Assembly (NCBI RefSeq): GCF_029714205.1
Contig: NZ_CP121648.1
Location: forward strand, 62,001-126,000
Reading direction: 5' to 3'
Source of the DNA: Methylobacterium sp. CB376
GTDB lineage: Bacteria; Pseudomonadota; Alphaproteobacteria; Rhizobiales; Beijerinckiaceae
DNA length: 64,000 nucleotides
The stretch's first letter is position 1; each line of letters opens with the position of its first letter. Of this stretch, positions 1 to 7,986 are shown in pieces. The notes beneath the pieces are model-generated. The model worked only from the letters and a program-made list of their open reading frames with translations, was not told the DNA's origin and searched no databases. The translations under genes were made by a program, and so were the position numbers.

Positions 1-830
1 GAGGCGCGCGCGAAGATCTCCGCCGTCTCGGCCTTGTTGTCCTTGATGAAGGCGCAGGACTGATCGAGCGCGTCCAGGAAGGCCTGGGTCATCTTCGGGT
101 TCTGCTCGGTGAAGCGCCTGAGCGCGAAGACCACGTCGAGGGTGATCGGACCGAACAGCTCCGAGGCCTTCAGGATCGTGCGCACCTTGGGGTCGGCGCG
201 CTCCACCTGCGTGAAGGGCGGCGAGGCGAAGTGCGCCACGATCTCGGTCCGGCCCGAGAGCAGCGCCGCCACCGCCTCCGGGTGCGGCAGCCCGACCGTG
301 CTCGAATCGAGCTTGCCGTAATTCTCCGGGCCGAACTGCTTGGCCACCGCCATCTGCAGCACCACGGCGGCGAGCGAGGTCTTGATGCCCGGGATCGCGA
401 TCTTGTCCTTGGGCGTGAAGTCGGCGAGCGACTTGATCTCGGGCTTGTTCACGTTGAGGTCGAGGGCGGTGGTCGACATGCCCGAGACGCCGATCACCTC
501 GGTCTTGGGGCTGCCGCGGCCCTTCGACCAGAGCGCGAGGAAGCCCGGCGCCCCGGTGCCGGCGATGTCGAGGGAGCCGGCGATCATCGCGTCGTTGATG
601 ACGTTGCCGCCGTCGAGGGTGAGCCAGGTCACCTTGACGTCGCCGAGCCCGGCCCTGGCGGCCTGGGCCTCCAGGAACTTCTTCTCCTGCATGACGAAGA
701 GCGGCAGGTAGAGCACCCCGTAGCCCTTCGAGATCCGCACCTCGGACACCTCCGCCCGCAGCGGCGATGCCGCGAGCCCGAGCGCGAGGGCGGCCCCCGC
801 CGCCAGCCGAACCAGCCTGCGTCCGATCAT
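1..830 (-). CDS. NitT/TauT-type ABC transporter substrate-binding protein (3' end outside window)
   Basis: This is the periplasmic ligand-binding component of an aliphatic sulfonate, nitrate or taurine-type importer. The reverse strand reads continuously from an ATG at 828-830 to the window edge, giving about 276 residues. An N-terminal signal peptide (Arg-rich start, Ala/Leu-rich core, cleavage near LRA-EVS) precedes a fold with the family patterns VTWLTLDGGN, DIAGTGAPGFLALW and PHPEAVAALLSG. The permease and ATPase lie just upstream on the same strand (875-2550), so the three form one operon with the binding protein last. The ligand cannot be told from sequence. The C-terminus is cut by the window. 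Confidence 0.9.
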   Translation of the reverse strand, partial: MIGRRLVRLAAGAALALGLAASPLRAEVSEVRISKGYGVLYLPLFVMQEKKFLEAQAARAGLGDVKVTWLTLDGGNVINDAMIAGSLDIAGTGAPGFLALWSKGRGSPKTEVIGVSGMSTTALDLNVNKPEIKSLADFTPKDKIAIPGIKTSLAAVVLQMAVAKQFGPENYGKLDSSTVGLPHPEAVAALLSGRTEIVAHFASPPFTQVERADPKVRTILKASELFGPITLDVVFALRRFTEQNPKMTQAFLDALDQSCAFIKDNKAETAEIFARA

Positions 831-874
831 CTCTCGTTTCCTCTCCGTTGTGTCTTGTCGGGCCCGCGGCGCCG

Positions 875-1753
875 TCAGTGCTGCATGCCCCAGCGCCGAA
901 TGGTGCGCTTCTCGATGTTGGCGAAGATCACGTTCTCGACGAAGAGCCCGATCAGGATCACGGTGAACAGGCCGGCGAAGACGTTGGTGGTCTCGAGCGC
1001 GTTGCGGTTCTCGAAGATGTACCAGCCGAGCCCGCCCGAGCCCGAGGAGACGCCGAAGACCAGTTCGGCCGCGATCAGGGTGCGCCACGCGAAGGCCCAG
1101 CCGACCTTCAGGCCGGTGAGGATCGACGGGAAGGCCGCCGGGATCAGGATCGCGCGCACCAGCGAGAGGTTGCGCAGCCCGTAATTCAGCCCGACCATGC
1201 GCAGGGTGTTCGACACCGAGCGGAAGCCCGCATGGGTGTTGAGCGCGATCGCCCACAGCACCGAGTGGACGAGGACGAAGACCACGCTCCCCTGCCCCAG
1301 GCCGAACCAGATCAGCGCCAGCGGCAGGAGCGCGATCGCCGGCAGCGGGTTGAACATCGCGGTCAGCGTCTCGAGCAGGTCGGTGCCGATGCGCGAGCCG
1401 ATGGCGATCGTGGTGAGGAGGGCGGCGAGCCCGATCCCGATCCCGTAGCCGATCGCCAGGGTTTCGAGCGAGATCAGCGCCTTGCGGGGGATCTCGCCGC
1501 TCAGGATCGCGCTCCCGAAGGCCTCGACCGTGGCCCCGAAGGTCGGGAACAGGAGCGGGTTGTCGAGCCAGCGGCCGTAGACTTCCCAGAGGATGGCCAG
1601 GGCGGCGAGGACCACGCATTTGCGCAGCCAGCCCTGGCGGTAGAGGAGTTCGGGCAGCGACAGGCGCTGCTCGACCGCGACGGCGCCGGAGGCGGAGGTC
1701 TCGCGGACGATGTCCGGCCGCTGATCGAGGCCGAGGGTGCTGACTGTGCTCAT
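875..1753 (-). CDS. NitT/TauT-type ABC transporter permease
   Basis: A 292-residue inner-membrane permease that forms the channel of the importer encoded with its neighbours. After a polar N-terminus of about 45 residues there are roughly six hydrophobic segments. The cytoplasmic EAA-type loop that contacts the ATPase lies around residues 211-240 (LTGLKVGWAFAWRTLIAAEL), as in SsuC/TauC. The ATG at 1751-1753 is chosen because it gives the usual family length; the reading frame stays open upstream into the ATPase gene only as GC-rich background. It lies 26 bp downstream of the ATPase gene and 44 bp upstream of the binding-protein gene. Confidence 0.9.
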   Translation of the reverse strand: MSTVSTLGLDQRPDIVRETSASGAVAVEQRLSLPELLYRQGWLRKCVVLAALAILWEVYGRWLDNPLLFPTFGATVEAFGSAILSGEIPRKALISLETLAIGYGIGIGLAALLTTIAIGSRIGTDLLETLTAMFNPLPAIALLPLALIWFGLGQGSVVFVLVHSVLWAIALNTHAGFRSVSNTLRMVGLNYGLRNLSLVRAILIPAAFPSILTGLKVGWAFAWRTLIAAELVFGVSSGSGGLGWYIFENRNALETTNVFAGLFTVILIGLFVENVIFANIEKRTIRRWGMQH

Positions 1754-1779
1754 GGCGTCTCTCCCGGGCGGTCCGTCGT

Positions 1780-2550
1780 TCAGGCGAACAGCATGTCGTT
1801 GATGCGCGCTTCGAGGGCCCCCTGCGCGGCGGTGCCGAGCTCGGCCGGCGCGAGGCTGTTGAGTTCGGCCTTCACCTGCCCCGGATGGGGCGAGAGCAGC
1901 AGGATGCGGGTGCCGACCTTGATCGCCTCCTCGATCGAGTGGGTGACGAACAGCACGGTGAAGCGGGTATCCTCCCACAGGCGCAGCAGCTCGTCCTGCA
2001 TCTTGCGGCGGGTGAGCGCGTCGAGGGCCGCGAAGGGCTCGTCCATCAGCAGGATGTCGGGCTCCATCGCCATGCCGCGGGCGATGGCGACCCGCTGCTT
2101 CATGCCCCCTGACAGCATGTGCGGGTAGGAATCGGCGAATTTCGCCAGGCCGACCTTCTCGATATAGGCCATCGCGCGGTCGTTCGCCTCCGCCCCGGCG
2201 GCGCGGCCGCTCGCGGTGAGCGCGAAGGCGACGTTCTGCCGGACGGTCTTCCAGGGCAGGAGCTGGTCGAATTCCTGGAACACCATCATCCGGTCGGGGC
2301 CGGGCTCGGTGACCCTGCGGCCCTTGAGCCGGATCTCGCCCTCGACGGGGGTCAGGTAGCCGCCGATCGCCTTGAGCAGGGTCGACTTCCCGCAGCCGGA
2401 CGGGCCGAGCAGGATGTAGCGGTCGCCGGGCAGCACCTCGAAATCGACCCGGTAGGTCGCCGTGACGAGATGATCGGTCGTCTTGTACTGAAGCGTGACG
2501 CCCTGGACCGTGAGCAGCGGCTCCGGAACGAGGCTGGGGCGTACGTTCAT
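1780..2550 (-). CDS. NitT/TauT-type ABC transporter ATP-binding protein
   Basis: A 256-residue ABC ATPase that energises the importer. Walker A is GPSGCGKST at residues 49-57, the signature is LSGGMKQR, Walker B is ILLMDEPFAALD, and the H-loop is VTHSIEEA. The adaptor-like phrase PDRMMVFQEFDQLLPW is typical of the SsuB/TauB/NrtD group. The ATG at 2548-2550 gives a normal length. It is the first gene of the leftward operon and diverges from the response-regulator gene at 2665 across about 110 bp, which should hold both promoters. Confidence 0.92.
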   Translation of the reverse strand: MNVRPSLVPEPLLTVQGVTLQYKTTDHLVTATYRVDFEVLPGDRYILLGPSGCGKSTLLKAIGGYLTPVEGEIRLKGRRVTEPGPDRMMVFQEFDQLLPWKTVRQNVAFALTASGRAAGAEANDRAMAYIEKVGLAKFADSYPHMLSGGMKQRVAIARGMAMEPDILLMDEPFAALDALTRRKMQDELLRLWEDTRFTVLFVTHSIEEAIKVGTRILLLSPHPGQVKAELNSLAPAELGTAAQGALEARINDMLFA

Positions 2551-2664
2551 CACGGTCCCTCCCTGGATGTTCGAGGGCCCGCTTGGCCGGGCCTTGAGGG
2601 ATGCTGTAGGCTCGCAACCTGACGCCAACCTGACAGAAGAGGGGCGGGAGGGAGCGCCGGCCGG

Positions 2665-3342
2665 ATGCGGATCCTGCTCGTCGAGGACACGCGGGACCTG
2701 GGCGAGGCCATCGCGACGCGGCTGCGGGCGCTCGGCCACGCGGTCGATTGGGAGCGGGACGGCGCGGACGGCGACGCGGCCCTGCAGGTGCAGGCCTACG
2801 ACCTCGTCATCCTGGACGTGAACCTGCCCGGCCTCGACGGTTTCTCGGTGCTCAGGCGCCTGCGCGCCCGGCGCGGGCGCAGCCCCGTCCTGGTGCTGAC
2901 CGCCCGCTCCGAGGTGGACGACCGGGTCGGCGCCCTCGATCTCGGGGCGGACGACTACCTCGTGAAGCCCTTCGACTTCCGCGAGCTGGAGGCGCGGGTG
3001 CGGGCGCTGCTGCGGCGCCATTCGGGCCACGCCGACAACGCCATCGCGGTGGGCAACCTCGTCCTCGACCGGGCGGCCCGCAGCGCCCGGGTCGCCGGCC
3101 AGCCCCTCGACCTCACCCGCCGGGAATGGACCCTGATGGAGATCCTGGCGGCCCGGCCCGGCCGGATCTTCGGCAAGGCGGAACTGCTCGAGCGGGTGAC
3201 GAGCTTCGAGGAGGATGCGAGCGAGAACGCCGTCGAGCAGATCGTCGCCCGGCTGCGCCGCAAGCTCGCCCAGGCCGGCGCCGAGCCCGAGATCCGCACC
3301 CTGCGCGGGCTCGGCTACCAGGTCGTGTGGCCGCAGACGTGA
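2665..3342 (+). CDS. OmpR/TctD-family response regulator
   Basis: A 225-residue transcription factor with an N-terminal receiver domain and a C-terminal winged-helix DNA-binding domain. The acidic pocket is in ILLVED, the phospho-acceptor is Asp51 in LVILDVN, and the conserved Lys is Lys101 in DDYLVKPFD. The DNA-binding part carries LTRREWTLMEILAARPG and the C-terminal wing IRTLRGLGYQV. Its stop overlaps the GTG start of the kinase gene (GTGA at 3339-3342), so the pair is translationally coupled. The layout (regulator, kinase, binding protein) resembles TctDE-type carboxylate sensing. The divergent ABC importer is a plausible target, by position only. Confidence 0.93.
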   Translation: MRILLVEDTRDLGEAIATRLRALGHAVDWERDGADGDAALQVQAYDLVILDVNLPGLDGFSVLRRLRARRGRSPVLVLTARSEVDDRVGALDLGADDYLVKPFDFRELEARVRALLRRHSGHADNAIAVGNLVLDRAARSARVAGQPLDLTRREWTLMEILAARPGRIFGKAELLERVTSFEEDASENAVEQIVARLRRKLAQAGAEPEIRTLRGLGYQVVWPQT

Positions 3343-4727
3343 TCGCCCGCACCCCGTCCCTGTTCCTGCGCCTCGTCGGGGTGCTCGGGCTGGTGCTGGC
3401 CGTCGGGGCGGCCCTGCTGCTCGCCGCCGCCTGGACCTCGGCGCGGCTCGCCGCCGACGAGGCCTACGACCGGCTGCTCGTCGGCGCCGCCCTGCAGATC
3501 GCCGAGACCATCGCCAGCGACGGGCGCGAGGTCAGCGTCGATCCACCCTTCTCGGCCTTCGAGACCCTCGGCCTCGCCCCCCGCGACCGGATCTTCTACA
3601 AGGTGCTCGACCCGTCCGACCGCCTGCTCACCGGCAATGCCGACCTCGCCGTGACGGTCGATCGCGGCCGGCTCGGCGAGGGGCCGATCCTGCTCGACGG
3701 GACCCATCGCGGCGAGCCCGTCCGGGTCGTGGTGGCGGGCCGCTACGTGCCGGACGCCGCGCGGGCGGGCTTCGCCGCCGTGGTGGTGGCCCAGACCCGC
3801 GAGGCGCGCTCGGCGCTCGCCGCCGAACTGACCGCCAAGGCGAGCCTCCTCGTCGTCGCCATGAGCGCGCTCGCGCTCGGTGCCGTGATCGTGGCGGTGC
3901 GGGCGGCGCTGCGGCCGCTCGCGGCGATCGAGGGCGTGCTGGCGGGGCGCGGCCCCAACGACCTCGACCCGCTCGACGTGGCGGTGCCGCGCGAGATCCA
4001 CCTCCTCGTCGGCTCGATCAACCACTTCATGGGCCGGCTCTCCGGCCACATGGCGATCATGCGCCGCTTCATCGCCGACGCCGCCCACCAGATCCGCACG
4101 CCCCTCGCGGCCCTGTCCGCGCAGGTCGACCTGCTCTCGGCCGAGGACGACCCGAAGCGCCGCCGGGCCCAGGTCTCCCGCGTCCAGGCGCGCACGGCCG
4201 AGCTCGGGCGGCTGACGAACCAGCTCCTCAACCACGCCATGGTGATCCACCGGGCCCGGGCCGTGCCCCTCGCGCCGGTCGATCTCGCGGGGATCGCGCG
4301 CCAGACCCTGATCGACGCGATCCCGCTCTCGGGCGGGCGCCTGGTCGATATCGGCTACGATGGCCCGGACGAGGCGCTCCCGATCCGCGGCGACCCGATC
4401 GCCCTGCGCGAGGCGCTCGCGAACCTGATCCACAACGCCCTCAAGCACGGCGCCCCCCACCGCCTGACCGTGCGCACCCGGCGCGAGCCGGGCCGGGTCT
4501 CGGTCGAGGTGGTGGACGACGGGGCCGGCATCCCGGCCGCCGAGTGGGGGCGGGTGCGCGAGCCCTTCCAGGCCGCGACGGGAGGCGGGATCGGCTCGGG
4601 CCTCGGCCTCGCCATCGCGGCCGAGGTCGCGGCGGCCCATGGCGGCGAGATGCGCTTCGAATCGCGCTCCGACGAGGGATTCGCCGTGGTCCTGAGCTTT
4701 CCCGCCGCCGAGGAGGCGCCGCGGTGA
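3339..4727 (+). CDS. Sensor histidine kinase (TctE-like)
   Basis: A 462-residue membrane kinase expected to phosphorylate the regulator at 2665. A first transmembrane helix lies at about residues 8-35. The periplasmic domain has the sensor-kinase N-terminal pattern seen in TctE/QseC (DRIFYKVLDPSDRLLTGN). A second helix follows near LLVVAMSALALGAVIV, then a HAMP-like linker, then the DHp domain with phospho-acceptor His250 in FIADAAHQIRTPLAAL. The ATPase domain has an N box (NLIHNALKHG), G1 (VVDDGAGIP) and G2 (GSGLGLAI). The GTG at 3339 overlaps the regulator stop; a GTG at 3327 is also possible. Confidence 0.92.
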   Translation: MIARTPSLFLRLVGVLGLVLAVGAALLLAAAWTSARLAADEAYDRLLVGAALQIAETIASDGREVSVDPPFSAFETLGLAPRDRIFYKVLDPSDRLLTGNADLAVTVDRGRLGEGPILLDGTHRGEPVRVVVAGRYVPDAARAGFAAVVVAQTREARSALAAELTAKASLLVVAMSALALGAVIVAVRAALRPLAAIEGVLAGRGPNDLDPLDVAVPREIHLLVGSINHFMGRLSGHMAIMRRFIADAAHQIRTPLAALSAQVDLLSAEDDPKRRRAQVSRVQARTAELGRLTNQLLNHAMVIHRARAVPLAPVDLAGIARQTLIDAIPLSGGRLVDIGYDGPDEALPIRGDPIALREALANLIHNALKHGAPHRLTVRTRREPGRVSVEVVDDGAGIPAAEWGRVREPFQAATGGGIGSGLGLAIAAEVAAAHGGEMRFESRSDEGFAVVLSFPAAEEAPR

Positions 4728-5857
4728 GGCGCTCCCGCGGGCTCTCCGCCGGTCTCTCGGCCGGTCTCTCCGCTGCTCTCTCGGCCGCTTTCCTGGGCCT
4801 CGCCCCGGCCGCCGGCCACGAGGTGACGCGCTTTCCCGCCCCGGAATGGCCGCGCGTCGAGCTGACCATCCGCGCCGCCGCCGACCTCGACGTGATGGAG
4901 CCGCTGATCCGCGACTTCCAGGCGCTCTCCCCGGACGTGACGGTGATCTACGTCGAGTACGAGACGGCGGAGCTCTACGGCGAGGCCGCGGCGGCCTGCG
5001 GCGCGGGCCGCGCCTCGGGCTTCTCCGCCGACCTCGTGATCTCCTCCTCGGTCGATCACCTGGTGAAGCTCGCCAATGACGGCTGCGCCCGGGCCTACCG
5101 CTCCGCCGAGACGGCGCGCCTGCCGCCCTACGCGGTGTGGCGCGACGAGGTCTTCGGCTTCACGACCGAGCCCGCGGTGATCGCCTACCGGGTGGACCTC
5201 GTCCCGCCCGAGGACGTGCCCCGCAGCCGCCTCGAACTCGTCGACCTCCTGCGCGACAAGGCCGCCGCCTATGCGGGGCGGATCGGCTCCTACGACATCG
5301 CCGCCTCCGGGATCGGCTACCTGTTCGCGACCTACGACGCCCGCAGCGCCGCCACCTACGGCCGCCTCGTCGAGGCCTTCGGGCGGGCGCATCTCCGGGT
5401 CGCCTGCTGCACCAGCACCCTCATCGCGGATCTCGAGGCCGGCCGCCTCGCCATCGGCTACAACCTGCTCGGCTCCTACGTCTACGCGGCGATGCGCCGG
5501 GGGGCGAAGCTCGGGCTCGTGGTGCCGCGCGACTACGCGCTGGTGCTGGTCCGCGGCGCGCTGATCCCGGTGAGCGCGGTCCACGCCGCCGAGGGCTTCG
5601 CCTTCCTCGACTACCTGCTCTCGGCGCGCGGGCAGCGCCTCAGCCGAGAGAAGGCCTTCTTCTTCGGGCTCGACGGTCCGTTGCCGCCGGGCGTCGACGG
5701 CCCGCCGAGCCTCGCCGCGACGGGGGCCTTCCGGCCGATCGCGCTCGGCCCGGCCCTGCTCGCCGTGCAGGACCGGGCGCGTCGCGCCCGGTTCCTGGCG
5801 GAGTGGCGCCACTCGATCGGCCTCGACCGGGCGGCGCCCGCGCGCGGAGGACCCTGA
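4724..5857 (+). CDS. Periplasmic extracellular solute-binding protein coupled to the two-component pair
   Basis: A 377-residue type-II periplasmic binding-protein fold. The GTG at 4724 overlaps the kinase stop (GTGA), so it belongs to the same transcript. The N-terminus is a signal peptide built from a repeated LSAGLSAGLSAALSAA block. The mature part has ferric/iron(III)- or spermidine-type patterns: LDVMEPLIRDFQALSPDV near the start and SIGLDRAAPA at the end. No permease or ATPase follows, so it probably presents a ligand to the TctE-like kinase rather than feeding a transporter. That role is inferred from context; the ligand is unknown. Confidence 0.85.
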   Translation: MRRSRGLSAGLSAGLSAALSAAFLGLAPAAGHEVTRFPAPEWPRVELTIRAAADLDVMEPLIRDFQALSPDVTVIYVEYETAELYGEAAAACGAGRASGFSADLVISSSVDHLVKLANDGCARAYRSAETARLPPYAVWRDEVFGFTTEPAVIAYRVDLVPPEDVPRSRLELVDLLRDKAAAYAGRIGSYDIAASGIGYLFATYDARSAATYGRLVEAFGRAHLRVACCTSTLIADLEAGRLAIGYNLLGSYVYAAMRRGAKLGLVVPRDYALVLVRGALIPVSAVHAAEGFAFLDYLLSARGQRLSREKAFFFGLDGPLPPGVDGPPSLAATGAFRPIALGPALLAVQDRARRARFLAEWRHSIGLDRAAPARGGP

Positions 5858-5917
5858 GCATCATTCGCCGAAGTGGTCACCGGTTTGGCGGCAAAAATGA
5901 TTCGAAAACAAGAGTCC
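5858..5917. repeat. Hyphomicrobiales-type short intergenic repeat (probable)
   Basis: The stretch just after the binding-protein gene contains catcattcgccgaagtgg, then a caccgg core and an A-rich tail (gattcgaaaacaaga). It resembles short interspersed repeats common in rhizobial and Methylobacterium intergenic DNA, and shares the gaagtgg/accgg layout with 7845-7915 in this window. Assignment is from memory of that repeat class, without a search. Confidence 0.4.
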
Positions 5918-5946
5918 AAGCAGAATTGCGCCATGCAATTCTGCTT
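5918..5946. terminator. Perfect 12-bp inverted repeat between convergent genes
   Basis: The arms aagcagaattgc (5918-5929) and gcaattctgctt (5935-5946) are exact reverse complements around a 5-base loop. It sits between the convergent binding-protein gene (ends 5857) and the formate dehydrogenase remnant (ends 5971), so it may act as a bidirectional terminator. There is no long T tract. Confidence 0.55.
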
Positions 5947-5970
5947 CGTTGTTCGGGTGGGCGCTCCCGA

Positions 5971-6859
5971 TCAGGCCGCCTGAATCCGGCGGAGGGTCGC
6001 CTTCGTCTCCTGCATGCCGGAGACGGGGTCGAAGCCGAAGGTCGTGACCGTGTTGACGCTCTCGCCCAGCACCACCGGATCCGTGTCGCGCGGGTAGTAG
6101 CCCCGCATGTCCCTGCCCTGGTACCAGCCCGAGAAGTGGAACGGCATGAAGGCCACGCCCTTCGCCACCCGGTCGGTCACCAGCGCCTTCACCTTGGTCC
6201 TCTTCACCTTGGTCCTGGAGCCGTTCTCCGGGCCGTAGACCCAGACGAACTGCCCGTCCCTGATGCCGCGCTCGGCCGCGTCCTGCGTGTTCACCTCCAC
6301 GAACACGTCCTGCTGCAACTCGGCGAGCCAGGGGTTCGAGCGCGTCTCCTCGCCGCCGCCCTCGTACTCGACGAGGCGGCCCGACGACAGGATGATCGGG
6401 AAGTCCCTGGCGATGGCCCGGTCCACGGCCGCCTTCTGGACCGAGAAGCCGAGGTTCGGCACGCGGAACTGGCGCTCGTCGGGCCGGGTCGGCTACTTGG
6501 CGACGAGGTCGGGCCGGGGCGAGTCGATCGGCTCCCGGTGCACCGGCACCGGGTCGGGCAGGAGGATTCCTGGCCGACCCAGACCCCGTTCACCACCTCG
6601 GCCGTCACCGTGCAGCCGACCGAACAATGCGTGCAGATGTTCTTGCGGATCGTCACCTCGGGCCCGCTCACCGCCGAGCCGGCGGCCCGGGCGGCCCGGG
6701 CGGCGCGCAGGGCGCCGGGCCGCAGCGCGCCGAGGGCGGCGAGCCCGCCCGCGGTCAGCCCGGAGCGGCGCAGGAAGGCGCGCGGTCGAGGCGGGCGGCC
6801 TCGTCCCGGGGCGCCGCCGTTCCCCCGCCCCCGCCGGTGTCCCTGCGCGTGGTCAGCAT
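5971..6859 (-). pseudogene. Formate dehydrogenase alpha subunit remnant (Fdh3/FdnG-like)
   Basis: What remains is the N-terminus and C-terminus of a molybdenum/tungsten formate dehydrogenase catalytic subunit normally near 1000 residues. The 5' part encodes a Tat-like start (FLRRSGLTAGGLAALG) and the iron-sulfur motif ICTHCSVGCTVTAE ending at VWVGQE. The 3' part, from 6462, encodes the C-terminal cap (IILSSGRLVEYEGGGEETR, FMPFHFSGWYQGRD). Three lesions are visible: a one-base frameshift near 6782 before FLRRSG, loss of about 700 codons including the molybdopterin core at a junction near 6565, and a TAG at 6493-6495 where a Tyr is expected. It cannot make active enzyme. No beta or gamma subunit gene is nearby. 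Confidence 0.88.
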
Positions 6860-7189
6860 GCGGCCTGCTCCCGGTGGTGCCCCGCCCGGCCGAGCGTCCC
6901 TGTGCCGAGCGTTCCTGCACCAACCATCCCGGTTCGGGCCGCGGGCGCGTTCACCGGCGTTGAGCGGGGCGGGAGAATTCCGCGCCGCGCCCGGATCCGG
7001 ATCCCCGCCGGCTCAGCGGCCGCTCCCCGAACCGGCGCCGGCCCCGGTCCCGCCGGGCGGCACGGCGGCCGCGCCCGTGGTGCCCGTCGACAGGCTGCTG
7101 TGGCCCGCGCCCGGGGCTCATGCGCGTCTCCCTCCGTCGCTCCGGTCCGGGGCGGGCGTGATCGGCGCGCGATCCGGTGCCGCCGCGTC
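6860..7189. other. Gene-free stretch upstream of the formate dehydrogenase remnant
   Basis: About 330 bases with no convincing coding frame. Short open frames exist on both strands, as expected at this GC content, but none shows a ribosome binding site or family pattern. A Gly/Thr/Ser-rich tail (SSLSTGTTGAAAVPPGGTG on the reverse strand) could be leftover coding sequence. Probably decayed DNA from the former formate dehydrogenase locus. Confidence 0.4.
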
Positions 7190-7290
7190 TCAGGCGGAAT
7201 CCGATGGAATGCGTCGCCACGCGGATGTCGGCCTCGCTCACGCGCCGCGCGGGCGTGTCAGACGCGGTCCGGACGTGATCGTCCCGACAG
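7190..7290. repeat. Interspersed repeat, copy 1 (diverged), with weak hairpin
   Basis: A diverged member of the family seen best at 28857-28926. It keeps cgcggatgtcggc, ctcgctcacgcgccgcgcgg and a trailing palindrome-like part (ggtccggacgtgatcgtcccgaca, flanked by agacgc and gcgtct). It sits immediately after the stop of the YbhB-like gene (7295, leftward), where it may act as a terminator. Confidence 0.6.
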
Positions 7291-7294
7291 CGTC

Positions 7295-7759
7295 TCACCT
7301 CCGGAAGGTGGCGGTGAGTTCGGCCTCGCTGAGAATGTTCTCCCGGGCCACGTCCCAGACCTGCGCCGCCGAGGGCTGCCCGTCGAGGCCGAGATGCGCG
7401 ATGCCGAGCGCCAGCAACCGGAAGCGGTAGGTGTGGGGCGGGTCGCCGGGCGGCGGCGCCGGGCCGTCGTAATGGGCGTTGCGGAAACCGTTGACCGCGT
7501 GGGGCAGGCCCTCGACCGCCGCGCCCGAACTGCCGCCCTCGGGCAGGTGGCGCCGCTCGTGCGGGATGTCGTAGATCACCCAGTGCCGGAAGGACGGGGC
7601 CGGCGCGTCCGGATCCTCCAGGATCAGGACGAAGCTGCGCGTGTCCGGCGGCGGATTGCTCCAGGCGAGCGGCGGCGACAGGTTCTCGCCGTGCCGGGCG
7701 TAGCGGGACGGGAGCAGCGCCCCGTTCGCGAAGGCCGGGCTCGTCAGGGTGAAGGCCAT
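7295..7759 (-). CDS. YbhB/YbcL family (PEBP, Raf-kinase-inhibitor-like) protein
   Basis: A 154-residue member of the phosphatidylethanolamine-binding-protein fold found in bacteria as YbhB/YbcL. Diagnostic stretches are LSPPLAWSNPPPDTRSFVLI near the N-terminus, the DPDAP and HWVIYDIP ligand-pocket motifs in the middle, and PPHTYRFRLLALG towards the end. Length is normal and the ATG at 7757-7759 is the only sensible start. The physiological role of bacterial members is poorly defined. It stands alone, with a repeat on each side. Confidence 0.92.
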   Translation of the reverse strand: MAFTLTSPAFANGALLPSRYARHGENLSPPLAWSNPPPDTRSFVLILEDPDAPAPSFRHWVIYDIPHERRHLPEGGSSGAAVEGLPHAVNGFRNAHYDGPAPPPGDPPHTYRFRLLALGIAHLGLDGQPSAAQVWDVARENILSEAELTATFRR

Positions 7760-7844
7760 CGGGTCCTCCTCTGCATGCGGTCCTGAGCAGGCTTCACAAA
7801 TGCGGCCGCCGGTCCTGCGACGAAAACCTTGGGCCTATCGACGA

Positions 7845-7915
7845 TCTAGAGCGTCCTCCGACGAAGTGGATACCGGAACGTCGAAGAAAACGCGGCAAAA
7901 TCAATGACCTAGAGT
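7845..7915. repeat. Hyphomicrobiales-type intergenic repeat bounded by ctagag
   Basis: Starts tctagagcgtcctccgacg, continues with gaagtggataccgg and an A-rich gaagaaaacgcggcaaaatc, and ends cctagag. This form is a well-known small interspersed element in Methylobacterium and related genomes. It lies in the 227-bp space between the YbhB-like gene and the erythromycin-esterase-like gene. Function unknown. Confidence 0.5.
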
Positions 7916-7986
7916 AGGATCCGAGTGCAGCGTGATCGGGCGCTGCGCGTCGCGGACGACGCGCCGGGCTGCCAAAGCAGGCCCGC

